A stretch of DNA of 64,000 bases, taken from positions 3,096,501 through 3,160,500 of the forward strand of contig NZ_CP054916.1 in assembly GCF_013364155.1 (NCBI RefSeq), written 5' to 3'. The position numbers and the translations under genes were made by a program. The stretch comes from Streptomyces sp. NA02950. Lineage in GTDB: Bacteria > Actinomycetota > Actinomycetes > Streptomycetales > Streptomycetaceae. The notes below the pieces were generated by a model. It made no database searches. It was not told the origin of the DNA and saw only the letters and a list, made by a program, of their open reading frames with translations. Within the stretch, counting starts at the first letter, position 1, and each line of letters starts with the position of its first letter. This document shows, piece after piece, positions 61,481 through 64,000 of this stretch.

Positions 61481-61879
61481 TCAGCTCTCTATCAGCTCGT
61501 GGAAGACCACGGTGTCGAAGATGTCCTCCATGCGCGTCGCCTTGCCCTCCCGCATGGTCCACGAGTGGACGAAGTCCAACGTCACGGTCGTCCCGCGGCG
61601 CGAGGTGACCGCGCGGGAGCCGAACACCACCACCCGGTCGCCCTGTTCGATGAACTCCTTCGGTTCCAGCCGCATCCCGCCGAGCACGGCCGGGACACGG
61701 GTGAGGAACTCCTTGATCCCGGCATGGCCCCGCTTGGTGCCGCCGAGCCCGTAGACGGCCATCCCTTCCGGGTGGACCCACTCGACGTCGGCATGCATGG
61801 CCGACAGGATCCCCTCGATGTCGCGGTCGCGGAATCCCGCGTAGGACCGCTGGATGGCCTCGATGTTCGCTGATGGCAT
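61481..61879 (-). CDS. SnoaL/NTF2-like protein
   Basis: A 132-aa cone-shaped NTF2-fold protein, with SYAGFRDRDIEGILSAMHADVEWVHPEG at the start (quoted in part: GILSAMHADVEWVHPEG), GDRVVVFGSRAVTSRRGTTV in mid-protein and HSWTMREGKATRMEDIFDT at the end. Such proteins act as polyketide cyclases, hydratases or isomerases. ATG at 61879, with GAGGAG about 11 bases upstream. It is on the same strand as the epimerase and the NRPS/PKS end, 69 bases after the former, consistent with a cluster operon. Confidence 0.85.
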   Translation of the reverse strand: MPSANIEAIQRSYAGFRDRDIEGILSAMHADVEWVHPEGMAVYGLGGTKRGHAGIKEFLTRVPAVLGGMRLEPKEFIEQGDRVVVFGSRAVTSRRGTTVTLDFVHSWTMREGKATRMEDIFDTVVFHELIES

Positions 61880-61948
61880 GGTGTGCGTATCTCCTCGGAC
61901 GACGGCGGGCACGACGGGGTGCGGTGCGCTGTTCAGACGGTGCGCTGT

Positions 61949-62902
61949 TCAGACGGCGGACCCGGGCCGGTCCGCGTACTCCGGTTTGATGTGCTCCGGG
62001 TGGAGCGCCTGGAGCGTGGTCCGCAGCCCCTCGCGCCACGGCACCCGGCAGGGCCCGGTGATCTCCCGCCGCCGGGCGGGGTCGAACCGGTAGGTCTCCC
62101 GGGTGACCTCGCTGGGGACGAGCCGGGCCCGCACTCCGGTCAGCTCCTCCAGGTAGCGCACGCAGTCGGTCATGCCGACCGCCTCGTCACCGCCCCAGTT
62201 GACGAGCGTGGCGGGGGCCGCCGCGGCCTCCCACAGCCGGGGCACCTGGGCCACCAGATCGTCGGTGTGCAGCAGGGAGCACCAGTTCTGCCCCTCGACC
62301 GGCACCGGGATGGGCTCGCCCGCCAGCATCCGGCGGAAGTAGAGCATCGGCACCCCGCCGTAACCGCCCGGCCCGTAGGCGATGTTGAGCCGGGCGATGG
62401 TGGTCGGCAGGTTCAGCACCTGCGCCAGCCCCCGGACCGTGCCCTCGGCGGCGATCTTGGCCACCGGGTAGACCGGCAGCCAGTCCGCCACTCCGTCGAC
62501 CGGGTCGTCCTCGGTGTACGGGTGGTCCAGCGACTGCCGCTTGTACAGGGCGCCGGTGGAGACGTACAGAAACGCCTCCGCGGTACGGCAGTGGGTCATC
62601 AGCCGGGCGCAGGAGACCGCGTTGACCTCGACGGCGGTGTTGACGTCACCGTCCTCTCCGCGCCGCATCGCCGAGTGGATGACATGGGTGAAGTCGTCCG
62701 GCAGCCCGTCGTACGCCGACGCGTCCAGGTCGTCCATGTCCCAGGGGAACGTGGTGATCCCGCGGGCGGTGAGTTCCTCCCGGACCCCCGGGGCACCGAA
62801 CCGGCCCAGGCACCACACCTCGTTGCGCTCGGCCAGGGCCTCCGCGACGGGCCGGGCGACCTGTCCGGTGCCGCCGGTTACCAGGATCTTCTTGCCTTCC
62901 AC
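61949..62902 (-). CDS. NAD-dependent epimerase/dehydratase family protein
   Basis: A 317-aa extended SDR. Nucleotide loop TGGTGQVA (9-16), catalytic YPVAK (Tyr/Lys) at about 145-149 and an upstream Ser/Thr in [28 protein letters not shown] is the typical SDR tail of the core, quoted in part ([14 protein letters not shown]). The substrate could be a nucleotide sugar or a polyketide/peptide intermediate; a cinnamoyl-CoA-reductase-like activity is also possible. Located between the NRPS/PKS end and the SnoaL-like gene. Confidence 0.9.
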   Translation of the reverse strand: MEGKKILVTGGTGQVARPVAEALAERNEVWCLGRFGAPGVREELTARGITTFPWDMDDLDASAYDGLPDDFTHVIHSAMRRGEDGDVNTAVEVNAVSCARLMTHCRTAEAFLYVSTGALYKRQSLDHPYTEDDPVDGVADWLPVYPVAKIAAEGTVRGLAQVLNLPTTIARLNIAYGPGGYGGVPMLYFRRMLAGEPIPVPVEGQNWCSLLHTDDLVAQVPRLWEAAAAPATLVNWGGDEAVGMTDCVRYLEELTGVRARLVPSEVTRETYRFDPARRREITGPCRVPWREGLRTTLQALHPEHIKPEYADRPGSAV

Positions 62903-62954
62903 CGTGCTTGTTCTCCTCTGTCTGGCTCCCGTTCGGATGTGATCGGGAGGCGCG

Positions 62955-64000
62955 CTAGCCGTCGCCCATCGCGCGGTCGAGTTCCCGGCGCAGTACCGCC
63001 TGGAAGACGGCGACGTGCTGCGGGCCCATCAGCGTGTAGTGCTCACCGGGGACGTCGAGGTACCGGTTGGGCTCGGTGCTGTGCTCGTCCCAGCGGCGCA
63101 GTTCGTTGTTGAGCCAGTCCTCCTTGGAGCCGCGCAGCGGGATGGCGTAGAAGACCGTCATGGACCGCACGGTGCCACTGGGGTGGTAGCCGCGGCCCAG
63201 GTCGGTGAGGCCGTGGGCCAGCTCCGCCCAGGCGGTGAACCGCGTCAGGTCCAGGTCCAGTTCGGCCAGCCGGTCGGGCGGGGCGATCCGCAGCAGCCGC
63301 GCCAGCTGCTCGTCCCTCGGCAGCGGGCGCAGTTCGCCGGGGAGGTCCAGCGACTGCTTCTTGTTGATCAAGTCCAGGAAGAAAGCCAGGTTCACCGCGG
63401 TCTCGATGAAGTCCAGCTCGTCCATCCGGTACTTGATGTGCGGCGGGAGGTTGAAGCTGCCGACGAAGTCGACGCGCTCCCCGTCCGCCTCCAGCGCCTT
63501 GGCGATCTCGAACGCCACGGCGCCGCCGTAGGAGTAGCCCGCGACGGCGTAGGGCCCGTGCGGCTGCCGGGCGCGGATGGCCCGGACGTAGGTCTCCACC
63601 ATCTCCTCGAAGCTCGCGAAGGGCTTCTCGCCCTCGTTGAAGCCGCGGGCACGCAGGGCGTAGAACGGCCGGTCGCCGACGAAGTACTGGGCGAGGTTGA
63701 CGAAGACCAGGACCTCGCCGACACCGGGGTGCACACAGAACAGCGGGGTCTTCTCGCCACCGGTCTGGAGCGGTACGACGGGGTCGTAGTCGTCCGCGCC
63801 GGACCGACCGCCTCCGGTCAGCCGGGCGGCGAGCTGCCGCACCGTGGGCGCGGTGAGCACGGTGATGACGGGCAGGTCCACCCCGCCCAGCTGCCGGGCG
63901 ACATGCCGCCGCAGCCGCAGGATGTCCAGCGAGGTGCCACCGAGGTCGAAGAAGCTGGCCGTGGCGCTGATCCGGTCCGGGGTGGTGTCGAACATCTCGG
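62955..64000 (-). CDS. C-terminal part of an NRPS/PKS: carrier domain and type I thioesterase (truncated by window edge)
   Basis: The frame enters from beyond the right edge, so this is partial. Carrier protein motif [10 protein letters not shown] has the phosphopantetheine Ser at about base 63930. The thioesterase domain follows: [15 protein letters not shown], nucleophile Ser in [10 protein letters not shown] (base about 63533), [14 protein letters not shown] with the His at the end. Such a T-TE end releases the product by hydrolysis or cyclisation. Immediately upstream domains (adenylation or ketosynthase) are not visible. The epimerase follows 52 bases downstream on the same strand. Confidence 0.92.
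   Translation of the reverse strand, partial: EMFDTTPDRISATASFFDLGGTSLDILRLRRHVARQLGGVDLPVITVLTAPTVRQLAARLTGGGRSGADDYDPVVPLQTGGEKTPLFCVHPGVGEVLVFVNLAQYFVGDRPFYALRARGFNEGEKPFASFEEMVETYVRAIRARQPHGPYAVAGYSYGGAVAFEIAKALEADGERVDFVGSFNLPPHIKYRMDELDFIETAVNLAFFLDLINKKQSLDLPGELRPLPRDEQLARLLRIAPPDRLAELDLDLTRFTAWAELAHGLTDLGRGYHPSGTVRSMTVFYAIPLRGSKEDWLNNELRRWDEHSTEPNRYLDVPGEHYTLMGPQHVAVFQAVLRRELDRAMGDG

Noticed and set aside
1..64000. CRISPR array or insertion sequence
   Set aside because: No regularly spaced direct repeats with unique spacers and no transposase-like protein with terminal inverted repeats were seen.

Overview
The window is high-GC actinobacterial DNA, almost certainly a Streptomyces chromosome. 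The evidence is extreme third-position GC, GTG and TTG starts behind GGAGG-type ribosome binding sites, a cvnABCD conservon, a fused 2-oxoglutarate dehydrogenase (Kgd type), an HspR-type operator before lon, SARP, AfsR-like and WXG100-like genes, and a gene with rare TTA (bldA-dependent) codons. Coordinates below use the start codon judged most likely, which is often inside the longest open frame.

Layout. 0-7.2 kb: a minus-strand amino-acid block in the order response regulator, ArgS-like protein without a catalytic core, lysA, hom, thrC, thrB. The left edge is probably the leader of rho. 7.3-11 kb: tRNA-Arg(CCG) with its own terminator, a frameshifted and 3'-truncated SWIM zinc-finger pseudogene abutting it, and a DUF234-type ATPase under AT-rich tandem palindromes; this looks like an accessory scar at a tRNA locus. 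11-18 kb: cytosine/NCS1 permease, Old Yellow Enzyme, and a Ser/Thr kinase fused to a class B PBP-like domain that has lost its catalytic residues. 18.3-21.8 kb: a WXG100-like, large effector-like and membrane-anchored three-gene cassette. 22-29.4 kb: transporters with divergent MarR or LysR regulators, DUF427, and an orphan type II thioesterase. 29.7-34.5 kb: GNAT, and two divergent diiron oxygenases around a TetR-type operator. 34.8-41.7 kb: NlpC/P60 hydrolase, then a complete conservon (cvnA-B-C-D) followed by a StyA-like flavin monooxygenase. 42-46 kb: PP2C-like protein, MarR, GH25 lysozyme, and a TetR and a flavodoxin-fold oxidoreductase sharing one operator motif. 46-57 kb: conserved core with lon, a rhomboid-like protein, a spermidine-synthase-like protein, a two-component system and kgd. 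57-64 kb: imine-reductase-like gene, GlxA/AraC, SARP, TetR, nitroreductase, SnoaL-like, epimerase and the 3' end of an NRPS/PKS with carrier and thioesterase domains, which is the edge of a biosynthetic gene cluster running off the right end.

Most attractive candidates for undescribed biology are the kinase/pseudo-PBP fusion (14173-16785), the TTA-containing WXG100-like cassette (18336-21758), the divergent diiron oxygenase pair (31184-33415) and the conservon-linked StyA monooxygenase. All functional calls are from sequence reading and family knowledge; no searches were run.
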